Part shown: one piece after another, positions 49,101 through 61,100 of the stretch
How positions within the stretch are numbered: the stretch's first letter is position 1
How the letters are laid out: each line of letters opens with the position of its first letter
Assembly: GCF_003073045.1 (NCBI RefSeq)
Contig: NC_037590.1
Span: forward strand, 44,804,296-44,868,295
DNA: 64,000 nucleotides
Source of the DNA: Pomacea canaliculata
Taxonomy: Eukaryota > Mollusca > Gastropoda > Architaenioglossa > Ampullariidae
Direction of reading: 5' to 3'
Notes under the pieces: model-generated
What the model was told of the DNA's origin: nothing
Databases searched by the model: none
The model's input: only the letters and a program-made list of their open reading frames with translations
Translations under genes and position numbers: made by a program

Positions 49101-52100
49101 ACCCAGAATGTTTGAAATTTGGTAGTGTGAATAGTGACCTGCCCTTGACCAGCCTTTTTTAAAAAGAAATTTTGGCAGTTACCTTTTTCACATATTCAAA
49201 ACACAAAACAACACACTTAAATCCAGTATTATCATTCATATACAGTGGAACCTCGGTTAACGAACTTAATCCGTTCTGGAAAGCTGTTCGTTATCCGAAA
49301 CAATTTTTTCCATAAGAAATAGAGGAAATAGATTTAATTGGTTCCCAGCCCTTGTTGACTCGCTAATATTTGAAAGTTACCGGCTATATAGGTATTTGTT
49401 TTAATGAGAACAGTTATACTGCAATATAAATGGAGTTAAATAAACATAAAAAACATTAACGAAAGCATTGAAACATAAGAAAACTTGCCATTTTGACGGC
49501 GTGGGTGGATGGAGGTGTGGGGAGGAAGGGGTGGAATTACTGCTTGGATTCCCCCTCCATGAGCACGCGTGACATTATAAAATCGGGGGTGACTTCCCTT
49601 TTCTGTAGCTTTGAGGTTAAAGGAAAAATCTTGTCCAGTGTCTGTTCCTTCTGCTTTAAACTCTTCGGTAATACAACTTCACATATCCGACAGACACATG
49701 CCACCTTCATACTTTGAAATCATTTCCTTTTTCAATTAAGTTGTTGGCCGCTTCCTTGTCATTACCTCACTACTATTGCTCTTAATCTTCTTTGGAGCCA
49801 TGATCGAGGATTATCTTATTAAAATAAAGCACAACAATCACTAAATAAGAAGAATGCTTTATTCATCCTTTGATGTAGTTTCAGGTTCAAGAAAACAAAA
49901 ATAAAGATGTAAACAATTATCTGACTGTATGCCAAAGGCGAACTTTTGTCATGAGCATGCATATAGGAAAGGCCTGAATATTCTTTCTTTTCCAAATGCA
50001 ATGTCACTTAGCCAACAAATCAATTCTTGTTCTTATTTTTGTTCATATTTTTTAAAATTATGCTACATATTCCTGCTTTTTGATACCCTGTGAGGAGATT
50101 TTAGTTTTCCAGAAAAGTAGCATTTTAAAGGTACAGATATTTTTCTCTGGCATATTGGGAGCAGCAAACAGTAAGGGTGTCATTGTGTTTAGGGCCTGAC
50201 AGAGACAATGGAACTTGTACGTCTTTTAGTGATAAAATATCAATTGTTGCTAAAGAGATTTCCACTTGCAGACTCTAGTGATCTTTGGCAACCTTTTGTA
50301 TCAAAATGTATCAGAATATTGTATGCACATTTCTTTTTTCTCAGGAATCAGCAAACTGTCATCAAAAGACGGAAAAGCATTAACTGATCCAGAAGTGCTG
50401 CGGACATTAACATCGTCTGTGAGCAGTGCATTAGATGAGGCAACACAGGCTATCAACTGCATGCGCTCAGAGCAGCAGGGTCAGCTTCAGGGAGAGGGGT
50501 GATTAGCATTTTTATAACCTTTTATTTAAAAAATCTTATTCATCAGCCAGCCAGAGCAGTAAGCAAAACAGCAGTTTGTTCCAGATTTAACCTCTTTTAT
50601 AGTTTGCAGAAACTTAAAAATGATTGTCTAGTTTTCTGATACACAATATTTGTTCTGATGCCATGACCTCTTTCAAAATTATATGTTTTGAAAAATTAAA
50701 ATGTAGGTAGGATTTCTTGAGTGAAAGAATACAAGTTTTTTTGGCATTAGATGGAATACACTGCTGTCCAGACCTGTTTAATGTGCTGCAAGAAGTAACA
50801 GTACTAGATCGGCATGTCTGCTTTGATGATGCATAGAATGGTATTAGATTGTTCAGAGTTTATGTTATTGTTGACTGAACTGGTTATTTATACAATGCTA
50901 TAACAAGGTCAGATTGTTCAGTGACCACTGTGTTGGTAATCCATTAATTTTCAGATTTTTCTGTTGTGAAAGGGCTCAGACTTTGACGGAGCGTGATGTA
51001 GGCACTGTGCGCAAGCTATATGAAAGTGGCAGTGTGCCAGATACTACTGAAGAAGGGGAAAGCCTCCTCTCCTTGGCTTGCTCTGCAGGGTACTATGAAC
51101 TTGCCCAGGTGAGATAGCAACAGCATAGGTTCAAATTTGTGTGATTATGATTTACATTAAATATTTTTTGAAGAACATATTCCTTTCTCCCACCTTTCAC
51201 CACCATCTGTTTATCCTCTGTTTGCATTGAAAAATGATCTTCAAAGATGATAAAAAGTTGGTGTGAGAAATTTATGTTTCAATAAAACTTGCCACTTTAA
51301 AAAAAATTTGTAATAGTGCTTAGATGTTAACCGATAAAAATAAAGAAAATTTACTGAAGCCAAGAAAGCGAAAGATCTCGTGATTCAATGTACACATGAA
51401 ATATTGAATGTCAACAGGTATTACTGGCAATGAATGCAAATGTGGAGGATCGCGGCATCAAGGGTGACTGCACTCCTTTGATGGAAGCAGCAAGTGGGGG
51501 TTATCTGGAAATTGTCCGGCTGCTGATTCTGCATGGGGCAGATGTGAATGCGCAATCTTCTGCTGGTTAGTCTTTTTAAGTTTAAAAAAAAAAATAGTAA
51601 TAGGCGCATACACCAGATGAAAAATTGGGTGATATGCCAATGTCCTTAGAATATAACCACATAGATGTGAAGATAATTGTAGTGCAGTGTCACGACCTGA
51701 CGTCGGACTTGCGCATTCTTTAACGAAAAACACGAGATCACTTCCAGGTTGGGACGTTTCTTTTACTAATACACATAAAAACATAAACAAGCATACACAG
51801 GAGAACAGCAGTTTTCACAATTGTTAACTTAAATCCACTGGTAGCTACGACAATCTGTCAATAACAAGGCACTGGTGAAGAGACGTCTTAAAGAGCACCT
51901 TTCAAATCGCACGAAAGGTCCACGTGCACAAATATTCAGCAACACAAATCAACACATTCTTCGTTTTGAGTCATTTTGTTATCTTGATTGGTGGCTGTGA
52001 ATCCGTGCACATGCACTAATGTGATAGTAAATGCAAATGTGCTATTTTCTTGTTTATGTAGGCAACACCCCTCTCCATTCTGCTGCCTGCGGAGGACATG

Positions 52101-55100
52101 TAGAAGTTGTGAAAGAGTTGATTACATCTGGAGCATCCGTGGAAGTGCACAATGAGAATGGCCATACGCCACTCATGGAGGCAGCCAGTGCTGGATATGT
52201 TGAAGTTGCAAGGCTACTGCTAGAAGCTGGTGCAGGAATTAATACTCATTCCAACGAGTTCAAAGAGAGTGCTCTTACATTAGCCTGCTACAAAGGTATG
52301 TCAGGTTTTTCCTCTTTGTTTTCAATTTGTTGAGTTATACAGATTATAATGTATAATGAGCCATGTACAGTCATGTCTCAGGTTATAAATTTAATTCGTT
52401 CCAAAACATAGCCCATATCATGAAAAAATTCTATCTCGTAACTTATTTTCCCATTTAAAATAATGAAAATCAAATTAATCCATTCCACACCCCAAAAATA
52501 ATATAAAATAGATCCACATAGTATATTACACAGAATTAAAGGACATTTTCCCATTTAAAATAATGGAAATCAAATTAATCCGTTCAATAAATAATCCCAA
52601 AAATAATATAAAAATAGATCCACATAGTATATTACGCAGAATTAAAGGACTACATGAGTGCTTGGCAAAAATTGTGGAAATAAAACATAACATGATCACA
52701 AAAACATTCTGGCGGTATTTTATGACAAAGGGGCATGAGAGATTTTTATGTTAATATTTTTTTCTTAAGCACGCCTGGATTTGTTGAGAAAACGGGAAGT
52801 AACAAAAGGGAAATATTTCTAAAAATAGTGCCGTCTGCATAGCTGAATTCAAAGAGAAAAGATACAATCCTCAATAAAAGAAAACAGATCAGGATGTAAT
52901 GTGCTGTTGCTAAATGTCATCCGACACTCAGATAGAGTATGTACTCATTTAGGAATTCCTAAACCTGCTGTGTGAATTTCATCCCCACACAGTACACAGA
53001 ATTTGCTCAAGACATTTCAAAAGGATTATTATCCAGTTTTTTATATAGTACTAGCAAGTCTTGGACTTTCAATAAAGTGAAGAGATCTTCCTGCAGCAGT
53101 GCCAGCTATACAGAAGCACAGTCTGTTAAAACCAGCTATGACTGCTGGTAAAAAGCTTAAAGATCAAGCACCAGATCTACAACATCAACACTTTCTACAC
53201 TGTTCTGGTCTACAAGTAGCATCATGTGACAGTCATAAACACATCATCAGTCATATCCCTTATCCAACACAATGCTAAAAATAACTGATTTTATAGGAGA
53301 GTAATTTTCTCCAGATCGTTGATGATGAACTTGGCGAGATCAGGCTCACATAGACCATGCTTATGTTTTCATGTGATCTTCAATTCTATGGAAATTGTAT
53401 CCTATTTCCTCTTGGCAGCATTATCTTTAGCAACCATCTTCTTGGTTGACATTGTGGGTTACAAAGCTTCTGCATGTAAGCCACAACAACAACAAAAAAA
53501 CAAAGCAAAAAACCCACTAAAAAGCGCAAATGGACTCAAAGATGCTTCCGCTACAATCGAACAATGCACACACAGAGCCGGATGTAGTGTCTGGAAGCAC
53601 CACAGCATCACTGAGTGAATGCTTAAATACCAAGGCAAACTTCCTGAGAAGTTTTTGCTCATATGGGGAGACACTCATATCCTGAGGCCTGACTGTACAT
53701 TCAGACATTTTAGATTTTTAGATTTTTTTTGCAAGATCAAATTTGGTGTGATCATAGCAATAGCATCAAGACTAGAGGCCACATAGGTCAACATTCATGC
53801 TAAATACTTGCATAAGAGTAAGTAAAATTAAAAAAACTCCCACCCCTCCTCCTTCCCCCAAGTTCCTTCAAAAATGCACACCTACCAGTAATTTTTCAGT
53901 ATATTTTGTGTATAAATCTTTCTTGGAGCTTGCTGTTATCTTAAATTGTTTCATTGTATTTTGAACCCAATAAAAATAGCAGTCTCTTGTGGCACTTTAG
54001 GTCACCTGGAGATGGTGAAGTTCCTACTGGAAGCTGGAGCTGATCAGGAGCACAAGACAGATGAAATGCATACAGCACTAATGGAAGCATCTATGGATGG
54101 CCATGTGGAAGTTGCCCGCTTACTTCTGGATAGTGGAGCTCAGGTTAGGCTTTATGTTTGCATGCTACAAAAGTATGTTATTTCCATTAGTTTTCTTAAT
54201 TCATATCTGATTGCTTTTAAAATTCATAAGTCATCAGTCATTTCTTCTCTTGACTGGTATTGGTCATTGGGATGAGCATATGGATAGACATAGCAGCTGC
54301 CAAAACCTGCCTCACATGGCAGTTTTGGGTGTGTGAGCAGGTCCTGCACAGGATGACCTGTCTACTCCTTCACATTTGTAATCTAGTTTTTTTTTTTTTT
54401 TTCTCTGGCCACCACAACGACATTCACCACCCTCCAAGGACAATCATTGACAAAGGCTCATGCCATGTCACGTGACCAAACCAGACTAGCTTATGCCTCT
54501 AGACAGAGTAGACATTCCTGGTTTCCTATGAGCATGGCAATCATGCTTTATACAAAGTCATTGGTTTTATGTTATCTGTATGAGATTTGGAGCAGCCTCC
54601 TCAGGTATGTTTTTTCAAATGCCTGGCTTCTCTCTGTATCAACACATTTTACATCTGTAAAATACATAAGAAACAAATGGTTAAGCTGATTTTCTTTTAT
54701 TCTTAATGCACATACATTGCCATATTTAAACAAATATTAGAGTGGAATATCGTTGTCAATCTTTGCAAATTTGAGGCACCAAGGGCTATCTAATGGACAT
54801 TTGTAGCTTGCAATCAGTTATATAACATATATATATATGATAGTTGCAAAGTATATCATTAAGCATGAAGAGTAATGACACAAAGTTTAGGGAAATGGTA
54901 AGATGGGTTTAAGTGATAGATCTGACTTTCTGAATCATGTCCAGTCATAATTTGAGGTTGGAAAATGATTGTTTAGCTGTCCTGTCTGAAACATTGTCAT
55001 GTGATAACTAGTATAGGGCTATAGTGTTGGTGTCTCACTTCTGTTCCCTCCACGAAACAGGCGGACGCACTGGTAAGCAGACTGTCAGAAGGTCGAACGG

Positions 55101-58100
55101 GTAATTGTAGGGTGTGTTGCGGTGGGGTATGTCGAGACGAATAGCCGGCCTTTGGCGGCACTGGACCGTCGGGTGGACAAAGGGCCAGGAAGTCTCGCCA
55201 TTCTCCCCTGGAATCAGTAGGCCCGTGACCGCGGACCGCTTACATCATGACGGACATAGACCACGGTCAGGTTGGAATGCGGGATGGTAGTGTCGGTACA
55301 GGGGATCTCTCAGAGGAAGGGAGAGCATTGTCAGCCTATGCCCGTTAATTATAGAAGTCCGCGGTACACCTGAAGCAGGACAATAGCGGTACCTGTAGTG
55401 TCACCCGCTGGACACAGGTAGTGAATAGGAAGCCAGACTAGACGGCGCCGGAGTCGCCGATCGCATTGCTAGTGAGAGGGGGTAAAGAGGGGGTGTAGTT
55501 TGGGGCTGGAATAAGCCAGAGTGACCACCTGTCTATCATGTGTTAGCTACGTATGATTGGTTGTAGCTAGTTAACAGAATGGTTGAAGGTAAGACTGAGA
55601 GTATGTTGACCAATCACGAGAGAGGATGATCCTCGCAGATGAGGATTTAGTAGGGTGATCGGTCAAGCCTCGTGGTCTTTCCGCACCAGCACTCGAGGAG
55701 GAAGGTTGTAGCCGAAATCTGTTCAAGGCTGTTCAGATTCTCTGCTGTGAGTTCGTCTGGGAATCGTGACAACTGCAGCACAACCGACTCAGAGGTGTGG
55801 AAGACCCGCTCTGTCGCAGAGTGTACGACACTTCATCTCCAGCATCTGTTTGGTCGCAAACAGTAGGGGCAAAGTTGGCAGATAAGTGTCGGTCCTGTTA
55901 GGCGCTGTTAAGCTTGAGACAGCAGTCCGGCCTAAGGGACGTGAGACAGACACGTGGTGGCACGTGGTGGTGCCAGAGTCTCAGCGCTTGCGAGGGAGTC
56001 AGCTACGACCGACGGAGCATCATCAACGGATTCTCGGACGTCAACATCGGAGGGGCCCTCAAGTGACTAGAGACTTGTGTGTAAGATAAGTGGCGTGTGG
56101 TGTGCAGTGTGTAGTTGATTAAGATTAGTGAATCGTGGCTCATGTTACCTAGACTAGGATTAGGATAACGGGACACCCTAGAATAACGACCATATAGTTA
56201 TATTTGAAACTGTATCATTGATGTAACTTGTATAATCCTCTCGATGATTAATAACTTTCTTTTATACACTAAATTGCCTTGAGTTGTTCATTGGGGTATG
56301 CGTGCTGGGGGCCCGAGCTAATTAAAAGTGTTAATTGATAAGCAATTTAGTGTGAGGGCACGCGGTAAATGTCGACGTGATTTGGTAGAGGTATCGAGAG
56401 TGTGATAGACCGAAGGACGGAATCACAACCTCTACCATCTCCACGGGCTCTTCCCCAGGAGATCGCGACAAACATAGGTAGGCCTTTATGTTGTGTTTGT
56501 GGAGTGACTGAACTGTGGCATGCCAGAGCTGGCTGTCAGTCTCCTGTGTGGGAGTTTCAAACATTGGAGTCATGGATTTAGAGATAAGGGAATTAAATTA
56601 TGAACCACACACAGCACGGTGATGGGAAGTTGAGTACACTGAAAAATTTGTGCCTGGGAATAATGTTACAGACAGTTTCATTGCAGCTACTACATGTTTC
56701 AGCATGGCAATATTTCTGGAGTAGTTAGGCCAACAATCGCTGAGTGAAGAATATAAGAGTTCCATTGCAATACTGAGTGACCTTCCTTCAGTGTCACTTG
56801 TGTTGAGATCAGTTAAACACAGTCGAATTTTTACAGATCCTTAACAGCACTTCCCATGCACCTTGGTTTCTCAAAGGTAGGATGCAGACAAGTCTGTTTA
56901 CGTCCTCATAAGCTGTGCCTTTCTGAAGATTACAAGTATTGTAACTGGTGTACACTGAAACAGGTACTTCCATTACATTTTAAATCAAGGTTGTGCTGGA
57001 TGGTGTGTAAAACGGCTGACAGTATTGCAATGTATGTCATGTCAAATAGGTGGTCCCCCCCTCCCCACCCTGAAAACTGCTCCAACATTGCTTGACACTT
57101 TTCTTGTCCAATGGGTACATCTATGTCACGCATTAGAGTCAGTCTGCTTTCTCTAAAGAATGTGCAAACATGGTATCTTTCATGAATCAGCTCAGTGCTG
57201 CTCTTTAGTCATGACTTTAAGTAAGTGATTCATTTGCAAGCCACAATTTTGATTAGACATGATTTCTAAACATCGGGATCTAGCATTTAATCGCTGCTTC
57301 CCATTTCTCTTGTTTTTCCCTTTAATACTTAAGCGCTTGATTTAGGCAAGTTGCTAAATAAAAGTATTACTTTGGTTTTGACATCTATTTATTGCCAACA
57401 AGAACATATTCAGGAGGTAACAACATAATTTTACTCCACTGGTGTTGTCTGCAAGTAGTTAATATTTATAGTGGGCAAGCTTCTTAATCATTTGTCATGT
57501 TCTCTGTGTTGCAGGTGAACATGCCAGCAGACAGTTTTGAGTCTCCATTAACTCTAGCAGCATGTGGGGGTCATGTAGAGTTGGCTAACCTGCTTATAGA
57601 GCGTGGTGCCAACATAGAAGAAGTGAATGACGAGGGCTACACCCCACTTATGGAGGCTGCTCGTGAAGGCCATGAAGAAATGGTTGCACTTTTGTTGTCA
57701 CATGGTATGAATGAAAGAGTATCCAAACATTGTACAGATTTACGAATAATGTTTTGTGTTGTAGTATGACTATCAGTACAGCATCTACAAGTATATGTAC
57801 ATTATGTAGGCATAGATTCCTTATCCCTGCCATTGCAGATGTTAATATATAGGATCATCAAAAGTAAAAGAATGGATTGTGTACATGTATATGGGTATGT
57901 GCCAGTTGTGTATATTTCAATTTAACATTTAAACAGTTATACCCTACCTTCCCTTTTTCAGAGATTCCTTTATATTTTTGAGGTTAGGACATTTTTTTCA
58001 TGCAAGTCTTTCAGGTCTTACAAAACTCCACCCTATATCTTTCATGTCTTACACAGGTGCAGACATTAATGCACAGACTGAAGAGACTCAAGAAACAGCT

Positions 58101-61100
58101 CTGACTTTAGCATGCTGTGGTGGGTTTTTGGAGGTAGCTGATTTCCTCATTAAGGCAGGTGCAGATATTGAGCTGGGGTGTTCCACACCTTTGATGGAAG
58201 CTGCTCAAGAAGGACACTTGGACCTTGTTCGGTACCTGTTGGGTGCAGGTTGGTGAAGATTTTGTTGTAGCTTTTGTTTTATGCCTTTTTCTCTGTTTCT
58301 TTGTTTGAAAGCATTTGTAAACAATACTTTTATATTGCTGACCAAAATCTTTCACCATTGTATCATTGTGTCATTTTGCATTTTCTGTGACTTTGTCTAG
58401 TTCCTTTATTGAAAGTGTTTCTGTAAAAAGTAGATTTAAGAAAAAGACATATGGCTATAGGAAAAAAAACCTAAAATTGGACATTTTCAGGGGCTAATGT
58501 GCATGCCCAGACTGGCACTTGTGACACTGCTTTGACCTATGCATGTGAAAATGGCCACACAGATGTAGCAGAGGTTCTTTTGGAGCATGGAGCAGTGCTG
58601 GTATGTTGTATGACATCGTTTTTTTTCTCTCTCAAAGTCAGGAGGATTCTCCAAAAATTAAAATCTTTTTTGAATATCTTTCTTTAATGGATTTCTATTA
58701 TTATGGAGTGATCAATCCCTATATAAATAGCTAAAAATGATTTTGAGTACTTACGAGAAAAATTATGAATAGAGTTTTCATCCAAAAATATACAAGTATT
58801 TTAAGAACAAAGTTACATATTCATTATTATAAGTCATTTACCAAAACTCATTAGGTTTTTGTAAAATAGAAACTAATAAATCATATACTAAAACTCTTGG
58901 GGTTTTTGTAAAGTAGAAACAGATGATGTAAAGATTGTTTTAACAACTTCTCATCATCTCAAGAGGTCTAGGATATATAAGGATGTTCTAACATACATTT
59001 TCATTATCTTAAGAGGTATAGGAGATATAAGCAATCAGACATGGTACCCCATCTCCCCACTTCCATGAAGTTATGCATTTCTAAATAAAACTACAAAATT
59101 TTAATGCTATCTTAAGATTTTTGTTAATGCATTGAAGTACAGGTGATTAAAATCATATTTCAAGCTTAAAAGTTGATGCATAAAACTGGTCAGGAATAGT
59201 TGTTACTTGCTTTTTGCTGCAATGTCATTTCAGTCTGTGGTATTTCCCAATACTAATTTTATTTCACTGTGTATTTACTGCATTTCAATTTTGCAACTTT
59301 GGAAATATTTGCTCCCACCAAATTGTAGCTGAGTTGGAATAAATCACCTGATTTCAGCCATTTTGCTATTGCTAGAGGTACAGACCACTTGAATTATGTT
59401 TTCAAATTTGTAACTGAATACATGTTCTCCCTTTGTTTTTGTAGTAACAGTGCTACTTCATTTCTTCGTACGTAGTTAGTCAGTGTTGATTTGTTTTATG
59501 TGCCCAGGAGCATGATTCTGAAGGGGGAAGGACACCTTTGATGAAAGCAGCACGTGCTGGACATATGTGCACTGTACAGTTTCTTATCAGTAAAGGTACG
59601 CCAGAGCATTTAGCATTTCAATTATATCCTTAGAGATGTGACTGATATCTCAGTAAGTTCTACCTGAGTACCTGTGCCCAGTACATGAGCCATTTCTTGG
59701 CTCTTAAGATTTATTAAGATAGGTTGTTAAAACACAGACTTGCATTTTTGCTTTTTGTCAGTCTGACAGCTTTTAACCCTTGTTATCAATATTGCAGGAG
59801 CTGATGTGAACCGGGCAACATCAACCAATGATCATACAGTGCTGTCCTTAGCTTGTGCTGGAGGCCATCTGTCAGTTGTAGAGTTGCTTCTGGCAAATGG
59901 GGCAGATATCTCTCATAGGCTAAAGGTAAGTTAAACAATTCTTGCAATAAAGACAACATTTAAAAAAAAAAAGTAAATCAACCATCACAATTCTCTTGGC
60001 TGTTTTGTAGGTTAGATTGGCTGTTACGTCTATCCCATATATAAATCTTCAATGAAGATGTTTAAAAAAAAAATCATGAAGGAATTTAATAAGTTGTGAA
60101 ATACTTTTTTACCTTTGGCTGTAATAAAGTTGTGTTGAAGAATTCATTATCTTATCTATACATTAGATCATGTTAACATTTCTGTAGTGTTTTGTTTTTG
60201 GAGCATGTGATGTCTTAGTGATACGCTTGCAGGATGGTTCCACGATGATCATTGAGGCATCTAAGGGAGGTCATGCACAGTTGTAAAGTTGCTGCTGGAA
60301 TGGCCTAATCGATTGTTGCTCACCTCTTCCGTTGATTTAGCCCACACCGACCTGACACACATGAACTTAGCTGCTGGTGGTGCTGTGGATGAGGTGGGTA
60401 ATATCTTCACACTTTATTGTAGTACTATTTTAACACAGTACTGACGAACTGGCTTTGCACTGCCGGTGACATGCATAGCTACATATGACCCGTCATAGTT
60501 GTCTGGTAACTGTACCTCCAACTCTCCAGTGTCTAAGACAGTGGTTCTTAACCTTGTTTGAGGTACTGAACCCACAAGTTTCATATGCACATTCACCGAA
60601 CCCTTCTTTAGTGTCATCACGAATTGTGATGACGAATTGTCTTAACCTCCGTGGCAGAGGCTTCACCGAACTCCTGAGAGCGACTCACCGAACCCCTAGG
60701 GTTCGATAGAACCCCGGTTAAGAACCACTGGTCTAAGACATTGTGTCATATCTTGCACCACTGCTTGTTCATGCCACTATTACCGATTGCTCCAGTTCCA
60801 GTTCATGAAAATAGATTAGGAGTTACAAGGGAACATCATTTTGAATTTTCAGGTTACACCAACTCACAGTTTTTGCAGTATTTGACTTTAAACTATTAGC
60901 TCGGGTTTTGAGAATACTACTCTGTGCTCATTACCACATTATGGGCTTAAACCTTGCATTTACCTTACAGCCCCCTTGGGGGTTTTTTTTTCTGCACTGA
61001 TTCATTCTTTCGTCTCAGACCTATATATATATATCTTTTGGAGAAATGTTTATACTGTGACGACATAAAGTAGACATTTTGTTTGTAAAGGAAGAGATCA

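Noticed and set aside
60414-60620. Minus-strand open frame containing VLDTGELEVQLPDN
   Set aside because: It runs into the hAT MITE and upstream sequence has stops. It looks coding-like over ~40 codons, perhaps an old pseudogene scrap, but I recognise no family.
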